From Amycolatopsis tolypomycina (lineage in GTDB: Bacteria > Actinomycetota > Actinomycetes > Mycobacteriales > Pseudonocardiaceae), in NCBI RefSeq assembly GCF_900105945.1, contig NZ_FNSO01000004.1, positions 3,968,001-4,032,000 on the forward strand: DNA of 64,000 nt, read 5' to 3'. The position numbers and the translations under genes are program-made. Shown here in pieces: positions 33,874-44,128 of this stretch (its first letter is position 1; the number at the start of each line of letters is the position of its first letter). Below the pieces are notes generated by a model that saw nothing but the letters and a program-made list of their open reading frames with translations, was not told the origin of the DNA and searched no databases.

Positions 33874-35082
33874 ATGAAGATCGCGATGGTGTCCGAGCAC
33901 GCCAACCCCCTCGCCGCACTGGGCGAAGCCGACGCCGGCGGCCAGAACGTGCACGTCGCCGAGCTGTCGGCCGCGCTGACCCGGGCCGGCCACGACGTCA
34001 CCGTCTACACGCGCCGGGAGAGCCGCGACGAGCCGCCGGAGGTCCGCACGCCGCACGGCTACCGCGTGGTGCACGTGCCCGCCGGGCCGCCCCGCAAGGA
34101 ACCGAAGGACCACCTCCTGCCCTACATGGGCGAGTTCGGCAGCTTCCTGCGTGACCAGTGGGCGCTCGACCGGCCGGACGTCGCGCACGCGCACTTCTGG
34201 ATGTCCGGCCTGGCGACGTCGCTGGCCGCGAGCGCGACCGGGACGCCGGTGGCCCAGACCTTCCACGCACTGGGCGTGGTCAAGAAGCGCTACCAGGGCG
34301 ACAAGGACACCAGCCCGGCCGACCGCATCCGGCTGGAGCGGATCATCGGCCGCCAGGCCGGGCGCGTGATCGCCACCTGCTCCGACGAGGTCTTCGAGCT
34401 GTCCCGCCTCGGCGTGCCGCGGTCCCGGATCTCGATCGTGCCCTGCGGCGTCGACCTCGGCCGGTTCTCCCCCGACGGCCCGATCGCCCGCCGCCGGCTG
34501 CCGCACCGGCTGGTCGCCGTCGGCAGGCTCGTCCCGCGCAAGGGGTTCGACATCGCGATCACGGCGCTGGCCCAGTTGCCGGACACCGAGCTCGTCATCG
34601 CGGGCGGCCCGGAGCGCGGCCGGCTGTCCCAGGACCCCGAGGCGAGCCGGCTGCGGGAGCTGGCCGAGCGGCTCGGCGTCGGCAACCGGGTCCGCTGGCC
34701 CGGCCAGGTGTCCCGTGAGGACATGCCTGCCCTGCTGCGCTCGGCCGACGCCGTGGTGTGCACGCCGTGGTACGAGCCGTTCGGGATCGTGCCCCTGGAG
34801 GCGATGGCCTGCGGCGTCCCGGTGGTGGCGGCCGCGGTGGGCGGCCTGACCGACACCGTCGTCGACGGCGTCACCGGGCTGCTGGTCCGCCCCCACCAGC
34901 CGAAGGAGCTCGCGTCCCGGGTGCGGCGGCTGCTGGACGACCCGGCTTTGTGCCACGCGTACGGGACCGCGGGCCACGACCGGGCGGTGGCCCGCTATTC
35001 GTGGGACCGCGTCGCCGCCGACACGCTCCGGGCCTACCACAAGCTGGTCCCGCAGGCCGCCGCCACCGCCGAGGCCCGCTGA
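33874..35082 (+). CDS. GT4-family glycosyltransferase
   Basis: 402 residues from ATG 33874. Typical GT4: N-terminal [25 protein letters not shown] (as in sucrose-phosphate-synthase-like and MshA-like enzymes), [34 protein letters not shown] and the [19 protein letters not shown] donor motif. Retaining glycosyl transfer, likely on the cytoplasmic membrane face. It ends at a family B palindrome facing the convergent GT2 genes. Confidence 0.88.
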   Translation: MKIAMVSEHANPLAALGEADAGGQNVHVAELSAALTRAGHDVTVYTRRESRDEPPEVRTPHGYRVVHVPAGPPRKEPKDHLLPYMGEFGSFLRDQWALDRPDVAHAHFWMSGLATSLAASATGTPVAQTFHALGVVKKRYQGDKDTSPADRIRLERIIGRQAGRVIATCSDEVFELSRLGVPRSRISIVPCGVDLGRFSPDGPIARRRLPHRLVAVGRLVPRKGFDIAITALAQLPDTELVIAGGPERGRLSQDPEASRLRELAERLGVGNRVRWPGQVSREDMPALLRSADAVVCTPWYEPFGIVPLEAMACGVPVVAAAVGGLTDTVVDGVTGLLVRPHQPKELASRVRRLLDDPALCHAYGTAGHDRAVARYSWDRVAADTLRAYHKLVPQAAATAEAR

Positions 35083-35090
35083 CCGCCGCC

Positions 35091-35124
35091 GAGGGGGGCA
35101 CTTTCACGTGAAAGTGCCCCCCTC
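35091..35124. terminator. Family B palindrome, bidirectional terminator
   Basis: A perfect 34-bp palindrome centred between 35107 and 35108, containing the same 30-bp core as the element at 10728. Flanking CCGCC and GGCGG extend pairing. Between convergent genes ending at 35082 and 35134. Confidence 0.87.
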
Positions 35125-35133
35125 GGGCGGTGG

Positions 35134-36024
35134 TCAGCCCACGTAGCGGCGGGCCTTCGACTCCCGCTGGGGCGCTTCCAGCAGGCGCAGGCCCTCCTCG
35201 ACGTGCGGTGGGACCACGCGGCGGTCCCGCAGCACCCACGGGAGGCCGCGGGCCACGTCCACCAGCGCCGCCGCCGTGGCCAGGTCGAAGGGCGCCGAGC
35301 GCAGCACGTCGCGGCCGCGGCGGAGGACCGCCGGCCACGGGCGGCGCAGCAGGAGTGTCCACACGGTGTTGCGGATGCCGAGCCGGCGGCGGTGCCGTGG
35401 GTCGCGCAGCTTCGACGGCGCGTGGTGGATCACCACGTCCTCGGCCCAGCACATCCACCACCCCCGCGCGGCGAGGTCCAGGGCGAACAGCTCCTCCTCG
35501 CCGCCGAGCCACATCCGCGTCGAGAAGCCGCCGACCTCGCGGAACGCGCGGACACGCACCGCCGTCAGGCCCGCCATGACGCCGAGCAGCGCCGGTCCCG
35601 GCAGCCAGTCCGGGCCGGGCACCGGGGACTCGCGCAGCTCCGGCGTGATCGGGTCCTCGGCCAGGCCGGGCTCGACCAGGCAGCGCCCGGTCACCGAGCC
35701 CAGGCCCGGATACGCGTCGAGCAGGTCCGCGGCCCGGGTGAGCGCGCCCGGCTGCCACGTCGTGTCGTCGTCGCAGAAGGCCACGTACGGGGTCGTCACC
35801 TCCTCGACGGCGACGTTGCGGGCCACCGCGCCGAGGTTCTCCGCCAGGCGGAACAGGCGGACGCCGGGGAACTCGCGGGCGACCATGTCCGCCGTGCCGT
35901 CCGCGGAGCCGTTGTCGGCGACGAAGACCGGCGCCGCGTCCGGTAGGGACGTCATGTGCGCCAGGGTCTCCCGCAGCTGCTCGCGGCGGTTGCAGGTGAT
36001 GATCACGACCGAGATTCGCGCCAT
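35134..36024 (-). CDS. GT2-family glycosyltransferase
   Basis: 296 residues from ATG 36024, overlapping the upstream GT2 gene by 22 bp. GT-A fold: ISVVIITCNRREQLRETL, VADNGSADGTADM, AVARNVAVEEV and the DDD metal motif in YVAFCDDDTTW. The acceptor-side segment GGFSTRMWLGGEEELFALDLAARGW is like that of rhamnosyl-type GT2 enzymes. The C-terminal part is arginine-rich and probably membrane-associated. Third gene of a three-gene leftward unit with another GT2 and a pyruvyltransferase. Confidence 0.87.
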   Translation of the reverse strand: MARISVVIITCNRREQLRETLAHMTSLPDAAPVFVADNGSADGTADMVAREFPGVRLFRLAENLGAVARNVAVEEVTTPYVAFCDDDTTWQPGALTRAADLLDAYPGLGSVTGRCLVEPGLAEDPITPELRESPVPGPDWLPGPALLGVMAGLTAVRVRAFREVGGFSTRMWLGGEEELFALDLAARGWWMCWAEDVVIHHAPSKLRDPRHRRRLGIRNTVWTLLLRRPWPAVLRRGRDVLRSAPFDLATAAALVDVARGLPWVLRDRRVVPPHVEEGLRLLEAPQRESKARRYVG

Positions 36025-36869
36025 TCGGCGGTCCTTTCCAGAGTCCGGGCCTGGTGTTCGACGTGGGCGGGCAGGACGCGGCGGGAGCTCAGCGCGCGCG
36101 GCAGGCGCGGGACCGCGCCGAGGACGGCGCCGGGGGCCTGCACCAGCGTCCGGGCCACCTCGCGGCGGCACACCCGCGGCGGCCGGCGCAGCACGGCGAT
36201 GAGCAGCCGGTTGCGCAGTTCCGCCCGGCGCCGCCACGACGACGGCGGCCGCGACGGCGACGGGTGGTGGTGGGCGCGCAGGCGCTCGACGTAGCAGACC
36301 TCCCAGCCGCGCGCGGCCAGGTCGTAGGCGAGCAACTGCTCCTCCGCGCCGAAGTGCAGCAGCGGGCTGAACCCGCCCACCTGCAGGTACGCCGCGCGGC
36401 GCACGATCGCGGAGCAGGCAAGGAAGCCGAGCACCAGCGGCCCGGGCGCGCCGTCCGGGTGGCCCAGCGGGCTGCGTTCCATCTCGGGTGTCACCGGGTC
36501 GTCCCGGCATTCCGGGCCGACGAGGGTGCGGGCGGCGAGCAGGCCGGTCCGCGGGTGCTCGTCGAAGATCCGCTCCGCCTCGGCGAGGGCGTCCGGCGCC
36601 CACCACGAGTCGTCGTCGCTGAAGGCGATGTACGGCGTGTCCGCCGCGACGACGCCGAGCGTGCGGGCGGCGGCACCGAGGTTCTGCGGCAGCCGGATCA
36701 CCCGCACGTTCGCATGCCGCCGCGCGGCTTCGGCCGTCTCGTCCTCGGAGGCGTTGTCCAGCACGATGACCGGCGGCGGCGGGTCCAAAGAGGACAGCTG
36801 GGTCAGGGTGTGCCCCAGCTCGGCGGCGCGGTTGCGGGTGGCGATGACGACGGTCGTGCGCGCGCTCAC
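36003..36869 (-). CDS. GT2-family glycosyltransferase
   Basis: 288 residues from GTG 36869, overlapping the pyruvyltransferase stop as GTGA. Close relative of the gene downstream, with the same layout: TTVVIATRNRAAELGHTL, VLDNASEDETAEA, NLGAAARTLGV, IAFSDDDSWW, GGFSPLLHFGAEEQLLAYDLAARGW and a basic C-terminus. The pair probably arose by duplication and may add consecutive sugars. Confidence 0.86.
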   Translation of the reverse strand: MSARTTVVIATRNRAAELGHTLTQLSSLDPPPPVIVLDNASEDETAEAARRHANVRVIRLPQNLGAAARTLGVVAADTPYIAFSDDDSWWAPDALAEAERIFDEHPRTGLLAARTLVGPECRDDPVTPEMERSPLGHPDGAPGPLVLGFLACSAIVRRAAYLQVGGFSPLLHFGAEEQLLAYDLAARGWEVCYVERLRAHHHPSPSRPPSSWRRRAELRNRLLIAVLRRPPRVCRREVARTLVQAPGAVLGAVPRLPRALSSRRVLPAHVEHQARTLERTAEWRESRS

Positions 36870-37732
36870 CGCGGCCCCACCAGCTCGGCCACCAGCGCGG
36901 CCAGGGACGGCGGGTGCGCGGGCGGCCGCACCGGCGCGGCGAGGCACCACTTCAGGCGGGCGTCGAGCAACGCCGTGTCCGTGACGTCCGAAGCGGCCAC
37001 CACCGGCCAGTCCAGTGCCTCGCCCTGCGCGGTCACCTTGCCGCCGCCGGCCACCGGGTCGACGGCGAGCACCGGCACGCCGGCCTTGAGCCCGAAGACC
37101 AGGCCGTGCAGCCGGGTCGTCACCACCAAGTCCATTTTGGACACCAGGGCAGCGAACTGGTCCGGGGTCGCGCACCGCTCCCAGTCCTCGTGCGCGAGCC
37201 GGGTGTCCAGCGGCACGCGGGCGCAGTCCAGCCCGGCGAGCCAGCCGGTCAGTGCCTCGTGGACGTCGCCGTGCCGGCCCGCGCCGCCGTACTCCGGCTG
37301 GTACGGGGCCAGGATCACGCCGAGCACCGGCGTGGGCGACACCGGCGCTCCGAGCGACAGGTCGAGTTCGGCGGTACCGCCGCCGTCGTCGCGCGGGAAA
37401 ACCCGGTGGAACCCCGTCACCGCCGGATCTTCGGGGTCGGGCACGGACACGCCGACCGCGATCCGGCGGCACGCGGCGTAGCGGTCGTGCAGCGAACGCA
37501 CCTGCGGCCCGTGGACCGGGCCGCAGGCGAAGACGACGTGCGTGTAGTCCTCGGGCGGGGCGTCGGGCAGGTGCAGGGTGCCGGGCCGGAAGCCGGGGCT
37601 CCACGCGATCCGGTGGTCGATCCCGGCCGCCGTCAGCGCGTCCGCCGCCGCGCGCAGGCTCAGGACGTCACCCGCCGTGGCTTCCCCGTGCAGAAAACTG
37701 GCCCAACCGGTGAGCAGAACTCGCATGGTCAT
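36866..37732 (-). CDS. Polysaccharide pyruvyltransferase-like protein
   Basis: 288 residues; ATG 37732 (or ATG 37726). The family mark is TRLHGLVFGLKAGVPVLAVDP in the C-terminal half, with VVFACGPVHGPQVRSLHDRY and FAALVSKMDLVVTTRLHG before it. Such enzymes add ketal pyruvate from phosphoenolpyruvate to a sugar in surface polymers. The -10 box ends at 37738, so the RNA could begin at the A of ATG 37732. Heads the three-gene leftward unit. Confidence 0.82.
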   Translation of the reverse strand: MTMRVLLTGWASFLHGEATAGDVLSLRAAADALTAAGIDHRIAWSPGFRPGTLHLPDAPPEDYTHVVFACGPVHGPQVRSLHDRYAACRRIAVGVSVPDPEDPAVTGFHRVFPRDDGGGTAELDLSLGAPVSPTPVLGVILAPYQPEYGGAGRHGDVHEALTGWLAGLDCARVPLDTRLAHEDWERCATPDQFAALVSKMDLVVTTRLHGLVFGLKAGVPVLAVDPVAGGGKVTAQGEALDWPVVAASDVTDTALLDARLKWCLAAPVRPPAHPPSLAALVAELVGPR

Positions 37733-37737
37733 GGCGC

Positions 37738-37762
37738 TTACCCGCTCACCACCCCGTTACAC
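37738..37762 (-). promoter_or_regulatory. SigB/SigF-type promoter of the pyruvyltransferase-GT2-GT2 unit
   Basis: GTGT (37762-37759), 15 nt, GGGTAA (37743-37738) on the minus strand; start codon 5 nt after the box, so likely leaderless. Confidence 0.58.
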
Positions 37763-37763
37763 G

Positions 37764-37789
37764 GTTTTGCGGCCACCGCTGCCGGGTAG
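37764..37789 (+). promoter_or_regulatory. SigB/SigF-type promoter of the UDP-xylose-synthase-like gene
   Basis: GTTT (37764-37767), 16 nt, GGGTAG (37784-37789); ATG 37800 is 10 nt after the box. Back-to-back with the leftward promoter, 1 bp apart. Confidence 0.7.
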
Positions 37790-37799
37790 CCGCCACGGC

Positions 37800-38765
<966 letters not shown>

Positions 38766-38796
38766 GTAGCGACGCCCAGGGCTTTTGCGCGCCATC

Positions 38797-38821
38797 GTTT
38801 ATCAACGACTTCGCCGGGTAG
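38797..38821 (+). promoter_or_regulatory. SigB/SigF-type promoter of the carbamoyltransferase-heptose operon
   Basis: GTTT (38797-38800), 15 nt, GGGTAG (38816-38821). It drives the unit beginning at 38878, with a leader of about 50 nt. Confidence 0.7.
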
Positions 38822-38877
38822 CGCTATAGGCGAGAGCGGGCCCCACGAGTCCGCACCGAAACGCCAGAGGCAGGTCG

Positions 38878-40551
38878 ATGCGCATACTCGGGATCAACGC
38901 CGTCTTCCACGACCCGGCCGCAGCGCTGGTGGTGGACGGGGAGATCGTCGCCGCGGCGGAGGAAGAACGCTTCAGCCGCCGCAAGCACGGCAAGCAGGCG
39001 GTGCCGTTCTCCACCTGGGAGCAGCCCGCCCAGGCCGCCGCCTGGTGCCTGGCGCAGGCGGGTCTGTCCGCGAAGGACCTCGACGCCGTCGGCTACTCCT
39101 ACGACCCCGCGCTGGTCGAGCCGGGCCTGCCCGGCCACGACCCCAGCGGCGAGGAGTTGCGGACGGAGTTCGCCAAGCGGGCACCCTTGTTCCTGAAGTC
39201 CGCCTTGCCCGGACTCGACCCCGGCATCGTCAAGTTCGTCCGGCACCACGTCGCGCACGCCGCGTCGGCCGCGCTCGCCGCGCCGTTCGGCGACTGCGCC
39301 GTGCTCGTCGCCGACGGCCGCGGCGAAAGCACGTCCTACCTGGCCGGGGAATACCGCGACGGCCGGTTCAAGGAACTGGCGGCCCAGAAGCTGCCGCACT
39401 CGCTCGGCCTGCTCTACGAAGACCTGACCGAGCACTGCGGTTTCGCGCGGTCCAGTGACGAATACAAGGTCATGGCGCTCGCTTCCTACGGCAAGCCGGA
39501 GTTTCTCGACGAGCTCTGCGAGCACGTCCACGTGACCGGCGACGGCGGCTTCCACGCGTCCGGCGTCGACCTGGCCGCGCTCGCCCCGCGTCGCGGACCC
39601 GGCGAGGAACTCACGCGCCGCCACGCCGATCTCGCCGCGAGTGTCCAGAAAGTCCTCGAAGACATCCTCCTGGAACTGACGGACTGGCTGCACGAGGCCA
39701 CCGGCCAGCGTGACCTGGCGCTGGCGGGCGGGATCGCGCTCAACTGCGTCGCGAACACGCGGCTGCACGCCGAAGGCCCGTTCGAGCGGATCTGGGTGCA
39801 GCCCGCCGCCGGCGACGCGGGCACGGCGCTCGGCGCGGCCCTGCAGCTGGCCGCCGACGCCGGGGAACGCGGCGCCCCGATGGGTGACGCCGGGCTCGGT
39901 CGCGGGTGGACGGACGAGGAACTCGAAGAGATCCTCGTCAAGGCCAAGCTGCCCTACGAACGCCCCGACGACCTCGCCGAGACCGTCGCCGAAGCGCTGG
40001 CGAACGACGAAGTCATCGCCTGGTTCCAGGGCCGCGCCGAGTTCGGTCCGCGGGCGCTCGGGCACCGGTCGCTGCTGGCCCACCCGGGCCGCAAGGCGAA
40101 CCTCGAGCGGCTCAACGACGTCAAGGGCCGCGAGCAGTTCCGCCCGGTGGCGCCGATGGTGCGGGCCGAGCGGGCCGCCGAGATCTTCACCCGCGGCCCG
40201 CTGCCCAGCCCGTACATGCTGTTCGTGCACGACGTCGCCGAAGACTGGCGGGACCGCATCCCGGCGGTCACGCACGTCGACGGCACGGCCCGCGTGCAGA
40301 CCGTCGAAGAACGCGAAAACCCCGTGCTGGCGCGGATGCTGGCCGGCTTCGAACGCCGGACCGGCCTGCCGGTCGTGATCAACACCAGCCTCAACACCGC
40401 GGGCCGCCCGATGGTCGACTCGCCCCGCGATGCCCTCGAATGCTTCGGCTCGGCCCCGATCGACCTGCTCGCGCTGGGCCCGTTCGTGCTCCGGCGTCCC
40501 CGAACCACCCGACCCGGCGCGGCGTCGCCGGAGGAGAAGGAGGTGCCGTGA
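38878..40551 (+). CDS. Carbamoyltransferase, NodU/CmcH/TobZ family
   Basis: 557 residues from ATG 38878. N-terminal Kae1/YrdC-like fold: GINAVFHDPAAALVVDGEIV, AAEEERFSRRKHG, the HHVAHAASAA metal motif and VLVADGRGESTSYL; C-terminal part with LAGGIALNCVANT, GAALGAALQ-type and WFQGRAEFGPRALGHRSLLA, NTSLNTAGRPM. These enzymes transfer a carbamoyl group from carbamoyl phosphate through carbamoyl-AMP to a sugar or antibiotic hydroxyl. First gene of a seven-gene rightward operon. Confidence 0.9.
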   Translation: MRILGINAVFHDPAAALVVDGEIVAAAEEERFSRRKHGKQAVPFSTWEQPAQAAAWCLAQAGLSAKDLDAVGYSYDPALVEPGLPGHDPSGEELRTEFAKRAPLFLKSALPGLDPGIVKFVRHHVAHAASAALAAPFGDCAVLVADGRGESTSYLAGEYRDGRFKELAAQKLPHSLGLLYEDLTEHCGFARSSDEYKVMALASYGKPEFLDELCEHVHVTGDGGFHASGVDLAALAPRRGPGEELTRRHADLAASVQKVLEDILLELTDWLHEATGQRDLALAGGIALNCVANTRLHAEGPFERIWVQPAAGDAGTALGAALQLAADAGERGAPMGDAGLGRGWTDEELEEILVKAKLPYERPDDLAETVAEALANDEVIAWFQGRAEFGPRALGHRSLLAHPGRKANLERLNDVKGREQFRPVAPMVRAERAAEIFTRGPLPSPYMLFVHDVAEDWRDRIPAVTHVDGTARVQTVEERENPVLARMLAGFERRTGLPVVINTSLNTAGRPMVDSPRDALECFGSAPIDLLALGPFVLRRPRTTRPGAASPEEKEVP

Positions 40552-41111
40552 TGGAAGACCATCTCGCCGCGTTGGCCGAAGCCGCCGAGCGGACCCGCGA
40601 ATCCGCCCCCAAGATAACCGCGTGGGGACGGCACCTCGCCGGCGTGTTCGAAGCCGGCGGCCGGCTGCTCGCCTGCGGCAACGGCGGCAGCGCCGCCGAG
40701 GCCCAGCACCTGACCGGCGAGCTCGTCGGCCGGTTCCGCGACGAGCGGCAGCCGCTGTCGGCCATCGCGCTGCACGCGGACACGTCCGCGACCACCGCGA
40801 TCGTCAACGACTACGGCGACCACGAGGTCTTCGCCCGCCAGGTGCGCGCGCACGGCAGGCCGGGCGACGTGCTGGTCTGCCTGTCCACCAGCGGGACCAG
40901 CCAGAACGTCGTCGCCGCCGCGAAGGCCGCGCACGAACTCGGCGTCACGACGTGGGCGCTCACCGGGCCCGCCCCGAACCCCCTCGCCGCCCTGTGCGAC
41001 GACGCCGTGACGGTCGAAGCGCCGACCGTCGCGACCGTGCAGGAGATGCACCTGGCGCTGGTCCACGGCCTCTGCGCGGCGCTCGACGACGCGCTCGGGG
41101 TGACCGCGTGA
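40551..41111 (+). CDS. gmhA: Sedoheptulose-7-phosphate isomerase (GmhA)-like SIS protein
   Basis: 186 residues from ATG 40551; the A is shared with the TGA of the upstream gene and AGGAGG precedes it. SIS fold with LLACGNGGSAAEAQHLTGELVGRF, the VCLSTSGTSQNVVAAAKAA phosphate loop and the QEMHLALVHGLC helix holding the family's Glu/His metal and acid-base residues. GmhA turns sedoheptulose 7-phosphate into D-glycero-D-manno-heptose 7-phosphate. The HldE gene follows at once, supporting this over DiaA-type SIS proteins. Confidence 0.88.
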   Translation: MEDHLAALAEAAERTRESAPKITAWGRHLAGVFEAGGRLLACGNGGSAAEAQHLTGELVGRFRDERQPLSAIALHADTSATTAIVNDYGDHEVFARQVRAHGRPGDVLVCLSTSGTSQNVVAAAKAAHELGVTTWALTGPAPNPLAALCDDAVTVEAPTVATVQEMHLALVHGLCAALDDALGVTA

Positions 41112-42475
41112 AGCCGCTGGTCGTCCTGGGCGACACCCTGCTGGACGTCGACGCCGAAGGCACCGCCGAGCGGCTGTGCCCGGAGGCGCCGGTGCCGGTG
41201 GTCGACCTGACGGCCCGGCGCCGCCGCCCCGGCGGCGCCGGTCTCGCCGCGCTGCTGGCCGCGCGGTCGGCAGCCGAGGTCGTGCTCGTCACGCCGCTCG
41301 GCGACGACGAGGGCGGCCACGCGCTCACCGGGCTGCTGGAGCCGGACGTCACCGTGCTGCCGCTGCCGCTGCGCGGCGCGACGGTGTGCAAGACCCGCGT
41401 CCGCGCGGGCGGGCAGTCGTTGCTGCGCCTGGATTCCGGCGACGGCACGGCGACCACCGACCCGCTGCCCGCCCGGGTGCACGAAGTCCTCGAAGACGCC
41501 GGCGCGATCCTCGTGGCCGACTACGGCCGCGGCCTGACGCGCAACCCGGACGTCCGGCGGCTCCTGCGGGAGCTGGCCGAGCGGGTCCCGGTCGTGTGGG
41601 ACCCGCACCCGCGCGGCGCCCAGCCGGTGCCCGGCACGCGGCTGGTCACGCCGAACCTCGCCGAGGCGAGCGCGGTGCTCGCCGGGCACGAGGAGCCGGC
41701 CGAGCTGGCCAAGCTGCTGCGCGGCCACTGGCACGCCGACGCGGTCGCGGTGACCGTCGGGTCCCGCGGTGCGGTGCTCGCCGACGGCCTCGGCGAAACG
41801 ACCGTCCCGATCCCCGCCTCGGCGCGGACGCCGGGCCACACCGCACCCGACACGTGCGGGGCGGGCGACCGGTTCGCCGCCGCGGCCACCGCGGCCCTGC
41901 TCGGCGGCGCGGACACGACCGAAGCCGTGGTGACCGCGGTCGAAGCGGCCGCCCGGTTCGTCGCCGCCGGTGGCGCGACCGCGCTGTCCACGAACGACTG
42001 CCCGGTCCCCGACCCGCAACCGGCCACCGACGCCTTCGGTCTCGCCGAGCGGGTCCGCGAAACCGGCGGACGGCTGATCGCCACCGGCGGCTGCTTCGAC
42101 CTGCTGCACCCCGGGCACGTGAGCCTGCTGCGGCAGGCCCGCGCACTCGGCGACGCCCTCGTCGTCTGCCTCAATTCCGACGCTTCGGTGCGGGGCCTCA
42201 AGGGCCCCGGCCGCCCGCTGGTCCGCGACCGCGACCGGGCCCGGCTGCTGACGGCGTTGTCCTTTGTGGACGCTGTCGCCGTGTTCGACGAGCCCTCGCC
42301 CACGGCGGTCCTGGAGCGACTGCGCCCGGACGTCTGGGTGAAGGGCGGCGACTACGCGGACGCCGATCTGCCCGAACGCGCGGTGGTCGAACGGCACGGC
42401 GGCGAGGTCGTGCTCGTCCCGACCGTGCCCGGCTACTCGACCTCCCGGCTGGTCGCCGCGGCGGCCAGTGCCTGA
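41108..42475 (+). CDS. hldE: Bifunctional heptose-7-P kinase/heptose-1-P nucleotidyltransferase (HldE-like)
   Basis: 455 residues from GTG 41108, GTGA overlap with gmhA. Residues 1-310 are a PfkB-type kinase with LVVLGDTLLDVDAEG, RLCPEAPVPVVDL, PGGAGLAALLAA and catalytic DTCGAGDRF (Asp near 254). Residues about 322-455 are a nucleotidyltransferase with TGGCFDLLHPGHVSLL, NSDASVRGLKGPGRP and RPDVWVKGGDY. In LPS biosynthesis the same protein makes heptose 1,7-bisphosphate and, after GmhB, ADP-heptose. The nucleotide used here is untested. Confidence 0.9.
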   Translation: MKPLVVLGDTLLDVDAEGTAERLCPEAPVPVVDLTARRRRPGGAGLAALLAARSAAEVVLVTPLGDDEGGHALTGLLEPDVTVLPLPLRGATVCKTRVRAGGQSLLRLDSGDGTATTDPLPARVHEVLEDAGAILVADYGRGLTRNPDVRRLLRELAERVPVVWDPHPRGAQPVPGTRLVTPNLAEASAVLAGHEEPAELAKLLRGHWHADAVAVTVGSRGAVLADGLGETTVPIPASARTPGHTAPDTCGAGDRFAAAATAALLGGADTTEAVVTAVEAAARFVAAGGATALSTNDCPVPDPQPATDAFGLAERVRETGGRLIATGGCFDLLHPGHVSLLRQARALGDALVVCLNSDASVRGLKGPGRPLVRDRDRARLLTALSFVDAVAVFDEPSPTAVLERLRPDVWVKGGDYADADLPERAVVERHGGEVVLVPTVPGYSTSRLVAAAASA

Positions 42476-42500
42476 TTCCCCTCGCCCGCGAAGGAGAGCG

Positions 42501-43187
42501 ATGCGACCCCTCGGCAACGTCCTGATCACCGGTGGCGCGTCCGGCCTCGGTGCCGCCACCGTCGACGCCGTCCGCAAGGCGGGCGGCACCCCCTACGTCC
42601 TCGACCGCGTCCGCCCCGAGGACCCGGCCGAGTACGTCGAAGCCGACCTGACCGACACCGCCGCGACCGAGGCCGCCGTCCGCGAGCTCGCCGAGCGCGC
42701 GGGCGGCCTGGACGGCGTCTTCACCGCCGCCGGCACCGACGCCTGCGGACCGTTGCCCACTGTGTCCACTGAGGACTGGGAGCGGGTCGTCAAGGTGAAC
42801 CTGCTCGGCACGGCCGCGGTGATCCGCGCCGCGCTCCCCTCCCTGGAACGCTCGCACGGCACGGTCGTCACCGTCGCCTCCACCCTGGGCATCAAGGCAG
42901 TGAGCGACGCGACCGCCTACTGCGCCTCGAAGTTCGGCGTCGTCGGCTTCACCCGGGCGCTGGCCGCCGAGCTGGCCGGGCGCGTCGGCGTCACGCTGCT
43001 CATCCCCGGCGGGATGTGGACGCACTTCTTCGACGACCGCACCGACCAGTACAAGCCGCCGCCGGACGCGAAGCTCAACCAGCCCGAGCACGTCGCGAAC
43101 ACCGTCGTCTTCGCGCTGCAGCAGCCGCCCGGCGCCGAGGTCCGCGAGCTCGTCGTGTGCGCGTCCGAGGAGGGGTCGTGGCCGTGA
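42501..43187 (+). CDS. Short-chain dehydrogenase/reductase in the heptose operon
   Basis: 228 residues from ATG 42501, behind AAGGAGA. Classical SDR: VLITGGASGLGAATVDAV, TAAGTDACGPL, VASTLGIKAVSDATAYCASKFG with YxxxK. Too short and of the wrong subfamily for the ADP-heptose epimerase HldD (an extended SDR of over 300 residues). It may oxidise or reduce a heptose or an acceptor. Coupled to the next gene by GTGA. Confidence 0.83.
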   Translation: MRPLGNVLITGGASGLGAATVDAVRKAGGTPYVLDRVRPEDPAEYVEADLTDTAATEAAVRELAERAGGLDGVFTAAGTDACGPLPTVSTEDWERVVKVNLLGTAAVIRAALPSLERSHGTVVTVASTLGIKAVSDATAYCASKFGVVGFTRALAAELAGRVGVTLLIPGGMWTHFFDDRTDQYKPPPDAKLNQPEHVANTVVFALQQPPGAEVRELVVCASEEGSWP

Positions 43188-44128
43188 GCGCCGCGGTCCT
43201 CGTGCTGCGCGCGCTCGGCGTCGGGGACCTGCTGACCGCGGTGCCCGCGCTGCGCGCGCTGCGCACGGCGTACCCGGGCGACCGGCTGGTGCTGGCCGCG
43301 CCGGAAAGCCTGCGGGACCTGGTGGAGCTGATCGACGCGGTCGACGAGCTGCTGCCGACGTCCGGGCTCGGCGACCTCGCCTGGCCCGGCTCCCCGCCGC
43401 GGCTCGCGGTCAACCTGCACGGCAGCGGCCCGGAGAGCATCCACGACCTCCTCGACACCGACCCGGCCGAGCTGCTGACCCATCGCCGCCCCGACTTCCC
43501 CGACGTGCCCGGCCTCGCCTGGCGCGACGACGTGCACGAGGTGGACCGCTGGTGCCGGCTCGTCGAGTACCACCACCTGGAGGCGGACCGCTCGGCCCTG
43601 CACCTGCCGGTGCCGCCGGGGCCGAGCCCGGCGCCGGACGCCGTCGTGGTGCACCCCGGTGCGGCGTTCCCGGCCCGGCGCTGGCCGCCCGAGCGGTTCG
43701 CGACCGTCGTCCGGCAGCTCGCCGCCGACGGCCACCGCGTGGTGCTCACCGGCAGCGCCGGCGAACGCGACCTGGCGGTGTCGATCGCCGAAGCGGCCGG
43801 GCTCGGCGAGGACGCCGTGCTGGCCGGGCGCACCGGCCTGGCGGAACTGGCCGCGCTGGTGGCCGGAGCGGCCCTGGTCGTCTGCGGCGACACCGGCGTC
43901 GGGCATCTCGCCACCGCGTTCGGCACGCCGTCGGTGCTGCTGTTCGGCCCGACCCCGCCGCGGCTGTGGGGCCCGCCGCCGTCGGCGCGGCAGCATGTCG
44001 TGCTGTGGGCCGGGAATGTCGGCGACCCGCACGGCGAGGAGCCCGACGGCGGATTGCTGCTGCTCGGCGAGGAGCGGGTGCTGGCCGCGGCGCGTTCGGC
44101 CCTGGAAATGCGGGTGGCCCATGGGTGA
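43184..44128 (+). CDS. GT9-family glycosyltransferase (heptosyltransferase-like)
   Basis: 314 residues; GTG 43184 overlaps the SDR stop (GTG 43178 is an alternative with poorer spacing). GT-B fold of the ADP-heptose:LPS heptosyltransferase family: VLRALGVGDLLTAVPALRAL, VVVHPGAAFPARRWPPERFATVV, VLTGSAGERDLA and VCGDTGVGHLATAFGTPSVLLFGPTPP. With GmhA and HldE next to it, an activated heptose is the natural donor. It overlaps the dehydrogenase gene by 8 bp. Confidence 0.88.
   Translation: MSAAVLVLRALGVGDLLTAVPALRALRTAYPGDRLVLAAPESLRDLVELIDAVDELLPTSGLGDLAWPGSPPRLAVNLHGSGPESIHDLLDTDPAELLTHRRPDFPDVPGLAWRDDVHEVDRWCRLVEYHHLEADRSALHLPVPPGPSPAPDAVVVHPGAAFPARRWPPERFATVVRQLAADGHRVVLTGSAGERDLAVSIAEAAGLGEDAVLAGRTGLAELAALVAGAALVVCGDTGVGHLATAFGTPSVLLFGPTPPRLWGPPPSARQHVVLWAGNVGDPHGEEPDGGLLLLGEERVLAAARSALEMRVAHG

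Noticed and set aside
42501..43187. The SDR in the heptose operon as HldD (ADP-heptose epimerase)
   Set aside because: 228 residues with classical SDR motifs; HldD is an extended SDR of more than 300 residues.
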